NCBI GenBank assembly: GCA_016342495.1
Contig: JAEIOG010000036.1
Location: 1 to 45,468, forward strand
Source of the DNA: Phycisphaerae bacterium
GTDB taxonomy: Bacteria > Planctomycetota > Phycisphaerae > Sedimentisphaerales > SM23-30
DNA: 45,468 nucleotides
Direction of reading: 5' to 3'
This document shows, piece after piece, positions 8,906 through 17,192 of this stretch (positions are counted from its first letter, which is position 1; each line of letters starts with the position of its first letter). Below the pieces are notes generated by a model. That model made no database searches and was not told the DNA's origin. It saw nothing but the letters and a program-made list of their open reading frames with translations. The position numbers and the translations under genes are program-made.

Positions 8906-10474
8906 CTATTTCAGATATTCCTTAACAACGTCGATCTGATTCCAGTTCTTTGCCGCAGGTTCGTTCTGCTGCTTAGTACCGGGAGTGCTCCTGCCTTTGT
9001 TAATAAAATCTGCCAGCAGCATTTTAAGTTCCTTGACAACTTCCGGATATTTGTCGTATAGGTTCGTAGATTCTACAGCGTCGTTTTCCATATCGAACAG
9101 GTGATACTTAGCTGGATTCTTGACGGGTTTATCTTTAGGGTTATTACGCCTTGTGCCGCCATTGGAATCAAAGATAAGTTTCCACTTACCCCGACGAATC
9201 GAAAATATCCCGCTATCTGAATGGTGCACAACACCCCTGCTGTCATTGCCTTTGATCTTCTTACCTTTGAGAGCTTTGTAAAAGCTAACGCTATCTTCGC
9301 CAGCATTGTCATCAAGCTTGACACCGGTAATCTCTGCGACTGTTGCCATTAAGTCCGTAGTGCAAATGATATCGCTACTTGACGAATCAGGCTTGACCAC
9401 CTTAGGCCAACGAGCGATAAATGGAACTCTATGCCCGCCTTCGTTAAGCGAGCCTTTAAGTCCGCGATAGATGTACATCGAATAATGTCCCTGCGCCTGC
9501 ATTCGATCAAGTTTTGCCATTGGAGACGTTCCGTTATCAGCGGTAAAGATGATAAGCGTATTGTCAGCAATGCCGAGTTTGTCAACTGTGTCAACAACAC
9601 GACCCACCGCCCAGTCTGTTTCCATGCAAAAATCACCGTGCGGACTAAGCCCACTCTTATCCTTGAAATCTTTGCTAGGCACGATCGGGCTGTGCGGAGA
9701 ATTTAGGGGCATATAGATAAAAAAAGGCTGATCTGGATTTTTCACTTGGTGGGTTCTAATCCAGTCAGCCGATTTATTAGCAAAAGTTGATAATACTTGG
9801 TCCTGCTCGAATCCGTCAGCAACCCAGCCGGGCTTAGCTCCTATCAACCCTCTGGCTTTGATCTCATCGCCGGTCGCAACGTACTCAACGTCACCGTCGA
9901 TCATTCTATCCTCGACAAACGCATGCGGATCCATATTTAGTGATGCCGAGATACCGAAATAGTGATCAAACCCAACGTCCAGCGGCCCCTTGGTGATCGG
10001 CTTGGTAAAATCAACATTCTTCGCACCGGACTTTTTAAGTTCTTTGCCATCGGTACTAGCCCAGTCCATTCCAAGATGCCACTTGCCAAAACACGCTGTA
10101 GCATACCCTTGTTTCTTGAGCAAACTTGCCACAGTCTCCCGACCTGGCTTGATCAGGTGCCGGCTATGACCGCCGAGTACGCCCTTTTTCAGCTTGGTAC
10201 GCCATGAGTACCTGCCCGTCAGTATTCCATACCGCGTAGGCGTACAAACGCTCGAATTGGTATGAGCATCACTAAAATACATACCCTCGCTAGCCATACG
10301 GTCAAGATTTGGTGTTTGAATCATACTGTTTTCGTTAAGACATGAAACATCTCCATAGCCCATATCATCAGCGAGGATGTATATAATATTGGGACGCAAT
10401 TGCTTTGAACCGGCAAGGGCAAAACCAGCACAACAAAACAGCGATGCGGTAATAAACAATTTCATTTTAAACAT
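8906..10474 (-). CDS. Secreted arylsulfatase A-like sulfatase (S1 family)
   Basis: A sulfatase of about 522 residues with a Sec signal (MKLFITASLFCCAGFALAG) instead of the Tat signal of most sulfatases here. PNIIYILADDMGYGD is followed by CTPTR (Cys78 counted from the upstream GTG), GRYSWRTKLKKGVLGG, ATACFGKWHLGMDW, MPLNSPHSPIVPS and FTADNGTSP. These are classic arylsulfatase A blocks. The frame opens with GTG at 10477 and an ATG directly after at 10474. I prefer ATG because it adds no unusual initiation; a third ATG at 10465 begins exactly at the signal core and is also possible. It has no Lys-rich tail. It follows the GH29 gene by 18-21 nt and precedes the Tat sulfatase by 20 nt, within one operon. 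Confidence 0.9.
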   Translation of the reverse strand: MFKMKLFITASLFCCAGFALAGSKQLRPNIIYILADDMGYGDVSCLNENSMIQTPNLDRMASEGMYFSDAHTNSSVCTPTRYGILTGRYSWRTKLKKGVLGGHSRHLIKPGRETVASLLKKQGYATACFGKWHLGMDWASTDGKELKKSGAKNVDFTKPITKGPLDVGFDHYFGISASLNMDPHAFVEDRMIDGDVEYVATGDEIKARGLIGAKPGWVADGFEQDQVLSTFANKSADWIRTHQVKNPDQPFFIYMPLNSPHSPIVPSKDFKDKSGLSPHGDFCMETDWAVGRVVDTVDKLGIADNTLIIFTADNGTSPMAKLDRMQAQGHYSMYIYRGLKGSLNEGGHRVPFIARWPKVVKPDSSSSDIICTTDLMATVAEITGVKLDDNAGEDSVSFYKALKGKKIKGNDSRGVVHHSDSGIFSIRRGKWKLIFDSNGGTRRNNPKDKPVKNPAKYHLFDMENDAVESTNLYDKYPEVVKELKMLLADFINKGRSTPGTKQQNEPAAKNWNQIDVVKEYLK

Positions 10475-10495
10475 CACAGGTCTTTCTAAGTAGAT

Positions 10496-12058
10496 TTATT
10501 TCTTTTCAATCTTGAACGAATAAGCCCACTCACATGGTTTTTCTTTCGGGAAGAAAATCTTCAGGCCTTGTTTGGTTCTTTTGAACTTAACTTTTTCACC
10601 TGTCGCCAGCATTGTAACAGATTTGATCTTATCTGGATAATGGTCAGATTTCTTCTTCAAATTAGTTACCAGAATATATCCATCTTCCGGCCAAGCCAGG
10701 GTCGTCACATAAAGCTTCTCACCATCTTTTGACTGGGTAAAGCGGATATCTTTCGGGACGAATTCCTGACGATAATCCCAACCTTGTTTAAACTCGCCCT
10801 TGCTGGTCTTACTCATTGCGATAAGTTTTGTTGGACCCTCTGCATAAACTTTCCACGGCCTTGTCGAATAGATTGCTTCGCCGTTAACTTTCATCCACCT
10901 GCCAATACCCCGCATAATCTCTTGTTCGCCCTTGGAGATTGAACCGTCGCCCTTTGGAGTAAGCGAAAGTAGAAAAACACCGCCACGGCTTACAAGATCG
11001 ACAATGCTTCTGGTGTGATAGTCGGGACCGTCTCTGTATGTTTTGTCATTTACGTATGACCATGGGTAACCGATAGCTCGGTCGATAAGGAACCAAGGTC
11101 CGACGTCCTCAGCCATTTCGCGGCCATTTTCGTAACAGAGCATGCCGAAAGTATCCGGAAAGTTGAAATCGCCGGCATGTTTGTTTAGCACGGTCACATT
11201 TTGATTCTTTTTGTCAGCCTCGTTAAAGTAGTTAGATATGACATCCAAAACCTGATCTTCAGACGGGTGATTGTGTCTCATTGCGCCTGTCAATCCATCA
11301 AACCAGATCGCATCCGGGCTGTAGTTATCAACTACCTCAGTTATTTTCCCGACCCATTCATTGCCAAAGTTTTCAGGGGCTTCACCGGTTAATTCGCTGC
11401 GATAAAAATCTGCGTACTTAGGGTCAAAGACATCCCAGTTCTTTTTCATATCTTCTGTGATCTTATCTTTTTTCAGGAAACCTGTCGCATAGCCAAAAGT
11501 TCGGCCGTGATGGAAAGTCGCCAAAAGCTTCATGTCGTCATATTTGCGAACAGCCTTTGCGATCTCGCCATAGATATCACGCTTTGGCCCCATATCTTTT
11601 GAGTTATATTTCGTGTACTTGCTGTCCCAAAGGCAAAAGCCGTCATGGTGAACCAGACATATGCCCCCAAACTTCGCACCAGCTTCATGCATTAGACCAA
11701 CCCATTCATCGGCATTGAACTTGGGAGCCTTAAACATCGGAATGAAATCCTTATAGCCAAAATCTTTGATCTCACCGTATTTTTCTACATGATATTCGTA
11801 AACGCCCTTATCGTTAACCCCAGGCCCGCCGTAAAGATTCTTTACATAGTCCGGTCCGCCGTGGGCCGGGACTGAATAAATCCCCCAGTGCGTATAGACA
11901 CCAAATTTTGCATCCTTAAGCCATTCTGGGATGGGTTGCTTAGAAAGCGAATCCCACGACGGCTTAAAATCAGCAGCCGAAACCTGCATAACAAAACCAA
12001 AGACAACCAGCAAAACAATTGCTACTGAAACATTGATAGTTAAACTTTTTTTATTCAT
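10496..12058 (-). CDS. Alpha-L-fucosidase-like glycoside hydrolase (GH29)
   Basis: A 520-residue exported GH29 protein. A long hydrophobic signal (VAIVLLVVFGFVMQVSA) precedes WLKDAKFGVYTHWGIYSV, LVHHDGFCLWDS, GPKRDIYGE, LLATFHHGRTFG and DAIWFDGLTG, with presumed nucleophile Asp254. The segment GGVFLLSLTPKGDGS closes the barrel, and a beta domain ending CEWAYSFKIEKK follows. It groups with the genes at 2326 and 29244 by the shared WDSL opening and GPKRD block. GAGAGG sits 6 nt before the ATG, a strong ribosome site, so this may be one of the better-translated genes of the unit. It lies between a Tat and a Sec sulfatase with gaps under 20 nt. Fucosidase chemistry is inferred from the family; some GH29 members act on other 6-deoxy sugars or on galactose. 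Confidence 0.9.
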   Translation of the reverse strand: MNKKSLTINVSVAIVLLVVFGFVMQVSAADFKPSWDSLSKQPIPEWLKDAKFGVYTHWGIYSVPAHGGPDYVKNLYGGPGVNDKGVYEYHVEKYGEIKDFGYKDFIPMFKAPKFNADEWVGLMHEAGAKFGGICLVHHDGFCLWDSKYTKYNSKDMGPKRDIYGEIAKAVRKYDDMKLLATFHHGRTFGYATGFLKKDKITEDMKKNWDVFDPKYADFYRSELTGEAPENFGNEWVGKITEVVDNYSPDAIWFDGLTGAMRHNHPSEDQVLDVISNYFNEADKKNQNVTVLNKHAGDFNFPDTFGMLCYENGREMAEDVGPWFLIDRAIGYPWSYVNDKTYRDGPDYHTRSIVDLVSRGGVFLLSLTPKGDGSISKGEQEIMRGIGRWMKVNGEAIYSTRPWKVYAEGPTKLIAMSKTSKGEFKQGWDYRQEFVPKDIRFTQSKDGEKLYVTTLAWPEDGYILVTNLKKKSDHYPDKIKSVTMLATGEKVKFKRTKQGLKIFFPKEKPCEWAYSFKIEKK

Positions 12059-12072
12059 AGTAAACCTCTCTA

Positions 12073-13698
12073 TTACTTTTGTTTTATCTTATTAGCATTG
12101 ACTTTTCTTTTATCTATCGCCGGATCGCCATTCTTTGACTTTGTAAGCGGGACCAGTTTCTTCTTTTCGTCCCACGAAAGATGCCTGTCAGCAAGGATGC
12201 CATGCTCAGGGTAACCATAATCCTTGTAACAATCCTTCTTCCACTGCTCAACGTAACCGTCATAGAGCCTGCGCATTTTCTTAAGCGTACCTTTGAATTT
12301 TTTCTCACCGACAAGGTTTTCCATCTCGATCGGATCGGCATTGATGTCGTAGAGTTCCTCGCAAGGAGTCATGCCATCATCACCGTACATCCAGTATGTA
12401 TACTTAAAATCACCGGTAAGTACTGTCAGAGCATGATTGCTCAGCGGCCCCCATACCTGCGTAAAGAGCATATGCTTTCTGATCTTGCGATTGGGATTAT
12501 CCAGCAGCGGAACGATACTTTCACCGTCTGTGTGATCAGGTACCGCAACGCCACCAAGGTCAAGCATTGTCGCAGACATATCAATGCTGCCTGTAAGTGC
12601 TCTGGACCGTTTACCTCGTTTTGATGCGGGCTTTCGCGGATCAAAGATCAGCAGCGGTGACTTCGACGCTTCTTCATAAGGCAGCACCTTACCGCCAAAC
12701 GCATGTGAACCGCACGAATAACCGTTATCTGTCATAAAGATAACAACGGTATTATCAGCAACGCCCTGCGTCTCAAGCTCATCTCGAATCATCCCAACAG
12801 CAACATCGATACCATATATCTGCCTGTAATATTTCGACAGATGTTCCTGGTACTTATCACCTTCCCATGCCGAAAACTTAGCAGCCTGCCTGCCGCTTCG
12901 TGCTTGGTCGCAAAGATGCTCTGCACCTTTCAGACCATAATTTTCAGGCTTTGGAAATACAACGCCATCGTAAAGATCGTCATATTCCTTATCCGGTGAC
13001 GCAGGCCCATGCGGAGCTTTAAAACTTACCGACAAACAGAACGGTTTGCCGGATTCTTTTGCTTTGCCGATAAACTCCTGGCCGGCTGCACCAAGTGCCC
13101 TTGTCGTATGAGGGTATTTATCTTTAAATTTGGCAATGTAGCCATTATCTTCTGTCTTATACGTACCCTGATCCGGCCAGCCTGCCCAATAATCAAAATC
13201 GGCTATTGGCATATTTTCATCTTTTTTCCACGACCTGTCAGGGTTATCCGCATCGGCAACGCCAAAGCCAAACTTACCTGCAAACCCTGTATAGTAACCA
13301 GCCTCACGCAAAAGTACTGGATAAGAAGTATCGAAGTATTTCCTGTCCAGCGGACCATGCATAAAGTTGCAACCATTTTTATACTCATGCATACCGCTCA
13401 TAACGATTGCACGGCTGGCCATGCAGATTGCTGTATTGTTGTAATGATTATCGAAGATAACCCCATCATTGCCGAGCTTATCAAGATTTGGAGTTTTAAT
13501 ATGTTTGTTGCCCATACAGCCGAGCGTGTCATATCTCTGGTCATCAGTGTAAAGAAAAACAATGTTTGGCCGTTTACTGGAGGATGATTTTTTTGCGGCA
13601 CTGGCAACGGACATAATAGGTAATGAAGTAACTGCAGCACCTGCGCAAACTGCCTTTAAAAACTGACGTCTTCCAATTCCATTCCTGCTTTTCATCAT
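12073..13698 (-). CDS. Tat-exported sulfatase with CMASR active site
   Basis: A 541-residue sulfatase. A twin-arginine signal (GRRQFLKAVCAG) leads to KRPNIVFLYTDDQRYDTLG and the formylglycine motif CMASR (Cys92). Here Ala replaces the usual Pro, a variant accepted in C-x-A-x-R sulfatases. GKFGFGVAD, FKAPHGPASP and MTDNGYSCGSHAFGGK follow. The DDQRYDTLGCMGN opening and the SHAFGGK region recall iduronate or glucosamine N-sulfatase-like branches. It ends KVNANKIKQK, a mild Lys-rich tail. AAGGAG lies 6 nt before a double ATG. It is second in its unit, 26-29 nt behind the first sulfatase. The substrate is probably a sulfated uronic- or deoxy-sugar residue, but this is only an inference from branch resemblance. 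Confidence 0.9.
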   Translation of the reverse strand: MMKSRNGIGRRQFLKAVCAGAAVTSLPIMSVASAAKKSSSSKRPNIVFLYTDDQRYDTLGCMGNKHIKTPNLDKLGNDGVIFDNHYNNTAICMASRAIVMSGMHEYKNGCNFMHGPLDRKYFDTSYPVLLREAGYYTGFAGKFGFGVADADNPDRSWKKDENMPIADFDYWAGWPDQGTYKTEDNGYIAKFKDKYPHTTRALGAAGQEFIGKAKESGKPFCLSVSFKAPHGPASPDKEYDDLYDGVVFPKPENYGLKGAEHLCDQARSGRQAAKFSAWEGDKYQEHLSKYYRQIYGIDVAVGMIRDELETQGVADNTVVIFMTDNGYSCGSHAFGGKVLPYEEASKSPLLIFDPRKPASKRGKRSRALTGSIDMSATMLDLGGVAVPDHTDGESIVPLLDNPNRKIRKHMLFTQVWGPLSNHALTVLTGDFKYTYWMYGDDGMTPCEELYDINADPIEMENLVGEKKFKGTLKKMRRLYDGYVEQWKKDCYKDYGYPEHGILADRHLSWDEKKKLVPLTKSKNGDPAIDKRKVNANKIKQK

Positions 13699-13724
13699 AA
13701 AAACTCCTTAACACATTTCCATTA

Positions 13725-15317
13725 TTAGTTCGAAGTCCAATCCCAATGCTTTGCTCTTAGCTCCATCAATTTAGGGTATTTTTCATCCCCGTCACCAATG
13801 CGATCCTTAATGTTTAAGAGACGCTTTTTAAGACGCTTTATCTTTGTCGCATATTTCTTTTGTCCGTAAATATTTTTTAATTCATGCGGATCTTTTTTCA
13901 GATCATAAAATTCCCACCCCGGCTTTGTTACCCAGCCGGCAGTATTGCCTTTATCCAGCAGCGGCAAACCGTAATAGAATATCAATTTATAACGCCTGGT
14001 CCTTATTCCGTAATGAGCAGGAACTTTTGAACCCTCAAACTGCATCCAGTAACGGTAATACATATCATTGGGCCAATTGGAAGGCGTTTTGCCGGCTAGG
14101 TTCCAGCGGAAAGACCTGCCCTGCATATCCTTTGGTATGTCAAGCGAGGCATAATCAAGAAATGTTTCTGCAAAGTCAACATTTGTTATCATGTCGTCAT
14201 TTACCGTCGCTTGTTTTATCTCCTTCGGATATCTTGCAACGAAGGGCATCTTTAGGGATTCATCAAACATCCAGCGTTTATCATAAAGAGAATGCTCCCC
14301 CAGAAACATTCCCTGATCAGACGTATATATCACAATCGTATCATCGGCGAGACCTTCGTCGTCAAGATATTTAAGCATTCTTCCGACATTTTCATCTATC
14401 GCCGCAATACAACGTAAATAGTCTTTAAGATACTTCTGGTAAGCAGCCTTGATCTTCTGACTATCGTCCATCTTCGTAGTGTCAAGCCTGCCGGTAGGCC
14501 ATTTCTTCTTTTCCGTCACATTCATACGTCCCGCAAGATTGAGCATGTTACGGCCATACTCTCTCGACCCTTCGCTTCGATGAGATAAGTCCTCCTGCAA
14601 ACTTTCAGGCTCGGGAATTACAACCCCATCAAATAAATTCTCATGCCGCTTTGCATACTCCCAAAGCCCATGCGGAGCTTTATGATGACACATAAGAAAG
14701 AACGGCTTATCCTTTTTGCGATTCTCCAGCCACTCAAGCGTAATGTCGGTAACAACATCTGTGCAATAACCCTCATACTGCTTTCCGCCCTCGTTATGGT
14801 CAACCCAGGTATCCCCTTTTTCTTTAAAGAAAGGATCGTGATATTTACCCTGGCCCGGCAGAACATTGTAATAGTCAAATCCGGATGGTTCCGTATGAAG
14901 ATGCCACTTGCCGATCATCGCCGTATTATAGCCGCCCTTTTGCAAAAGTTTGGCAACATTTTGCTGATTACGGTCAAAATCGTGATGAAGCGTATAAACA
15001 CCGTTATTATGGCTGTGCTTACCGGTAAGAATTACTGCACGGCTGGGAGTACAAATCGAATTTGAAACGAAGCAACTATTGAGGCGAACACCCTCTTGAG
15101 CAATGCGATCAATATTGGGCGTTGGCATTATATCCTTAAGCATCCCGCCATAACAGCTTATCGCATTAGTGGCATGGTCATCCGACATAATATAAAGAAT
15201 GTTCGGGCGATTAGCTTTTTCAACTCGCCTAGCAAAAACTTCAGAAAAACCATTGATTGCAGTCAGTCCGACAACTGCTATCCCTGAGCCCTTCAAAAAG
15301 CTTCTTCTATTTATCAT
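13725..15317 (-). CDS. Tat-exported sulfatase, first gene of its unit
   Basis: A sulfatase of about 530 residues. The signal (NRRSFLKGSGIAVVG) is Tat type. RPNILYIMSDDHATNAISCYGG is followed by CTPSR (about Cys89-90), GKWHLHTEP, HHKAPHGLWEYAKR and TSDQGMFLGEHSLYDKR. It closely resembles module 2 of the fused sulfatase at 3928 and the sulfatase at 43553 (shared DDHA/DDQ, AKR, GMFLGEH and PSxMQG blocks), so these three form one subfamily. GTG at 15320 directly precedes ATG at 15317; GGAG sits 6 and 9 nt upstream respectively. I chose the ATG. A 221-nt upstream gap holds shared-element copy C and a -10-like box, so this gene heads the unit ending at 794. The leader would be about 110 nt. Confidence 0.9.
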   Translation of the reverse strand: MINRRSFLKGSGIAVVGLTAINGFSEVFARRVEKANRPNILYIMSDDHATNAISCYGGMLKDIMPTPNIDRIAQEGVRLNSCFVSNSICTPSRAVILTGKHSHNNGVYTLHHDFDRNQQNVAKLLQKGGYNTAMIGKWHLHTEPSGFDYYNVLPGQGKYHDPFFKEKGDTWVDHNEGGKQYEGYCTDVVTDITLEWLENRKKDKPFFLMCHHKAPHGLWEYAKRHENLFDGVVIPEPESLQEDLSHRSEGSREYGRNMLNLAGRMNVTEKKKWPTGRLDTTKMDDSQKIKAAYQKYLKDYLRCIAAIDENVGRMLKYLDDEGLADDTIVIYTSDQGMFLGEHSLYDKRWMFDESLKMPFVARYPKEIKQATVNDDMITNVDFAETFLDYASLDIPKDMQGRSFRWNLAGKTPSNWPNDMYYRYWMQFEGSKVPAHYGIRTRRYKLIFYYGLPLLDKGNTAGWVTKPGWEFYDLKKDPHELKNIYGQKKYATKIKRLKKRLLNIKDRIGDGDEKYPKLMELRAKHWDWTSN

Positions 15318-15460
15318 CACAAACTTCTCCGCAAAAGTGATTCAATTTCTTGCTGCCAATTTATTAACAGAGTTCGCCACCGCATAGAACAAAAGCAATA
15401 ATACAATCAGATCAACAAATCTGGAGAATTTATAATATTACAAATAAGGCGTTTTCGAAA

Positions 15461-15496
15461 GCCTTTTTGGAGTTTATTTTTAGCCATTTTGCGCAA
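15461..15496 (-). promoter_or_regulatory. 36-bp shared regulatory element, copy C
   Basis: On the minus strand it begins TTGCGCAAAATGGC and ends CAAAAAGGC, with half-sites AAAATGGC and AAAAAGGC 22 bp apart. It matches copy A at 28 of 36 positions. A -10-like TAATAT lies at 15440-15435, about 20 nt downstream, and the ATG of the unit-2 sulfatase follows about 118 nt later. The distal half-site also belongs to a small hairpin (AAGGC, loop, GCCTT) that could weakly terminate the preceding unit. Confidence 0.55.
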
Positions 15497-15538
15497 AGCA
15501 ACCTAATAAACACATCAAAATCGAATGTCCTTAAGAAA

Positions 15539-17161
15539 TCAGGACTTAAATTCCGCAAAAGTCCCCGGCGCTTTTTTAAGATGCTTTTTAAGCTTGCCTT
15601 TCATCTTTTTGAGTACTTCAGCATATTTAGGGTCATCAGCAAGGTTGACTCTTTCCCTCGGATCATTAACAACATCATAAAGCTGATCGGCATCATAATA
15701 AGTTTCGCTGTAATGCTTGACCGCATTGCCAAGCTCTGTTCCATCTCCGCCCGGGGATCTGTGAATATGCGTTATTTTTCCCTCTGGATTATTTTCGAGT
15801 GGCGATTTTTTAGGTGACTTTTTGATTAGGTCCTGTATTTTCTGCATTCTGACTTCTTTACTATCAGTTCTGCTCGGCGGCACTCTGAATGCAAGATACT
15901 TGTATTGATCAGTCACAACCGCCCTGGTATAGCCGATTTCAAAGAATAGGGAATCGACGGTCTTATCTTTTTTACCGGTCAAAAGCGGCATTAGATTTCT
16001 TCCATCAACTTTCATGTCTGACGGTTTTTTAACTTTACATGCATTAAGTATCGTAGGGACAAAATCAATATTAGAAATCAACTGTTCGCTCTGAGCGGGC
16101 TTTATCTTGCCCGGCCAGCTGATAATCGTCTGCGTATGAATACCGCCCTGATAAAGGCTTCCCTTGCCACCTTCGGATGCATGATCATTAAAGTATATAA
16201 CCAGCGTATCATCTTTTAAGCCGAGTTCCTCAATCTTATTAAGGATCGCCCCGACACTATCATCGAGCCAAGTAGCCGGTGCCAGTTCCTCATTGATATC
16301 TGCCTTTTTAACACGATCAAACACCGACTGCCTCGACGGCATAACATCCGGCGTCTTATCCAGCATCCCAATTTCAGAAATGCGAGGATCAGCTTTAAGT
16401 GACTGCATCGGAGAAGGCCCGTGCAGAAGTGTCGTAGCATAGTAAAGATAAAACGGCTGATCCTTATTCTCTTCGATAAAGTTTATCGCTCCCTCTGCTG
16501 TCCACTCTGGAGCATGCTCACACAGAGCTAAAGGTATCGCTCTCCCACTGCCGAGATTGCCGCGATGCATATTCTTAGCATCAGTAAAGCCATGTTCTTT
16601 AAGCTCAGCAGCAAAAGTTCTCTGATCATCTTTAAGTGTCTTTATGATTTCCGGGTCGTTATGATCGGACTTTATGTTAATGTGCTTCGAATGACCTGCC
16701 ATCTCAAACCCGTGCAACTTACCAACAACACCTGTCGCATAACCAGCATCGCGAAGTGTTTTTGCAATATTCGTTTCTTTCTTGCCAATATCGGCATTCC
16801 AGTGCACCCACGTCTGCCCTTCTTCGGTAATTCCCTGTTTAAGAAATTTTCCGCTCTGACATCTGCTAGCGTACCTGCCAGTCAAACAAGTATACCTACT
16901 CGGCGTGCAAACACTCGTAGTAACATAGGCCTTATTGAAAAACACACCTTCTGCCGCCAGCTTATCAATATGCGGCGTAAGGGCCTTGCCATTGAGAAAT
17001 CCAAAGCTGTCGCGATCCTGGTCGTCAGTAATAATAAAAATCACATTGGGTTTACGTTTCTTCTTTTTATCTTTAGCAAAGCAAACATCAGCAATTCCAG
17101 AAACACCAACACTTGCAAGGAAACCAGCTCTCTTTAAAAAATCCCGTCTTTTCATGATCAT
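15539..17161 (-). CDS. Tat-exported sulfatase (S1 family)
   Basis: A 540-residue sulfatase, the only one in the unit of three giant beta-helix genes. It has a twin-arginine signal (KRRDFLKRAGFLASVGV), a Lys-rich linker (KDKKKKRKPN), IFIITDDQDRDSFG, and CTPSR with formylglycine Cys85. GKLHGFEMAGHSKH replaces the usual GKWHLG block, and YFNDHASEGGKGS replaces the common T-x-DNG segment, so this is a divergent branch. The tail, KGKLKKHLKKAPGTFAEFKS, is only moderately basic. Two in-frame ATGs are possible: 17161, and 17155 which has a GGA at better distance. It lies 31 nt behind a beta-helix gene, and after it comes the 15461 regulatory element of the next unit. The role is desulfation; substrate unknown. 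Confidence 0.88.
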   Translation of the reverse strand: MIMKRRDFLKRAGFLASVGVSGIADVCFAKDKKKKRKPNVIFIITDDQDRDSFGFLNGKALTPHIDKLAAEGVFFNKAYVTTSVCTPSRYTCLTGRYASRCQSGKFLKQGITEEGQTWVHWNADIGKKETNIAKTLRDAGYATGVVGKLHGFEMAGHSKHINIKSDHNDPEIIKTLKDDQRTFAAELKEHGFTDAKNMHRGNLGSGRAIPLALCEHAPEWTAEGAINFIEENKDQPFYLYYATTLLHGPSPMQSLKADPRISEIGMLDKTPDVMPSRQSVFDRVKKADINEELAPATWLDDSVGAILNKIEELGLKDDTLVIYFNDHASEGGKGSLYQGGIHTQTIISWPGKIKPAQSEQLISNIDFVPTILNACKVKKPSDMKVDGRNLMPLLTGKKDKTVDSLFFEIGYTRAVVTDQYKYLAFRVPPSRTDSKEVRMQKIQDLIKKSPKKSPLENNPEGKITHIHRSPGGDGTELGNAVKHYSETYYDADQLYDVVNDPRERVNLADDPKYAEVLKKMKGKLKKHLKKAPGTFAEFKS

Positions 17162-17192
17162 CCAATTCTAAAATAGAAACACATTTAATGTA

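Noticed and set aside
13009-13587. 192-codon plus-strand frame
   Set aside because: Shadow of the Tat sulfatase at 12073-13698.
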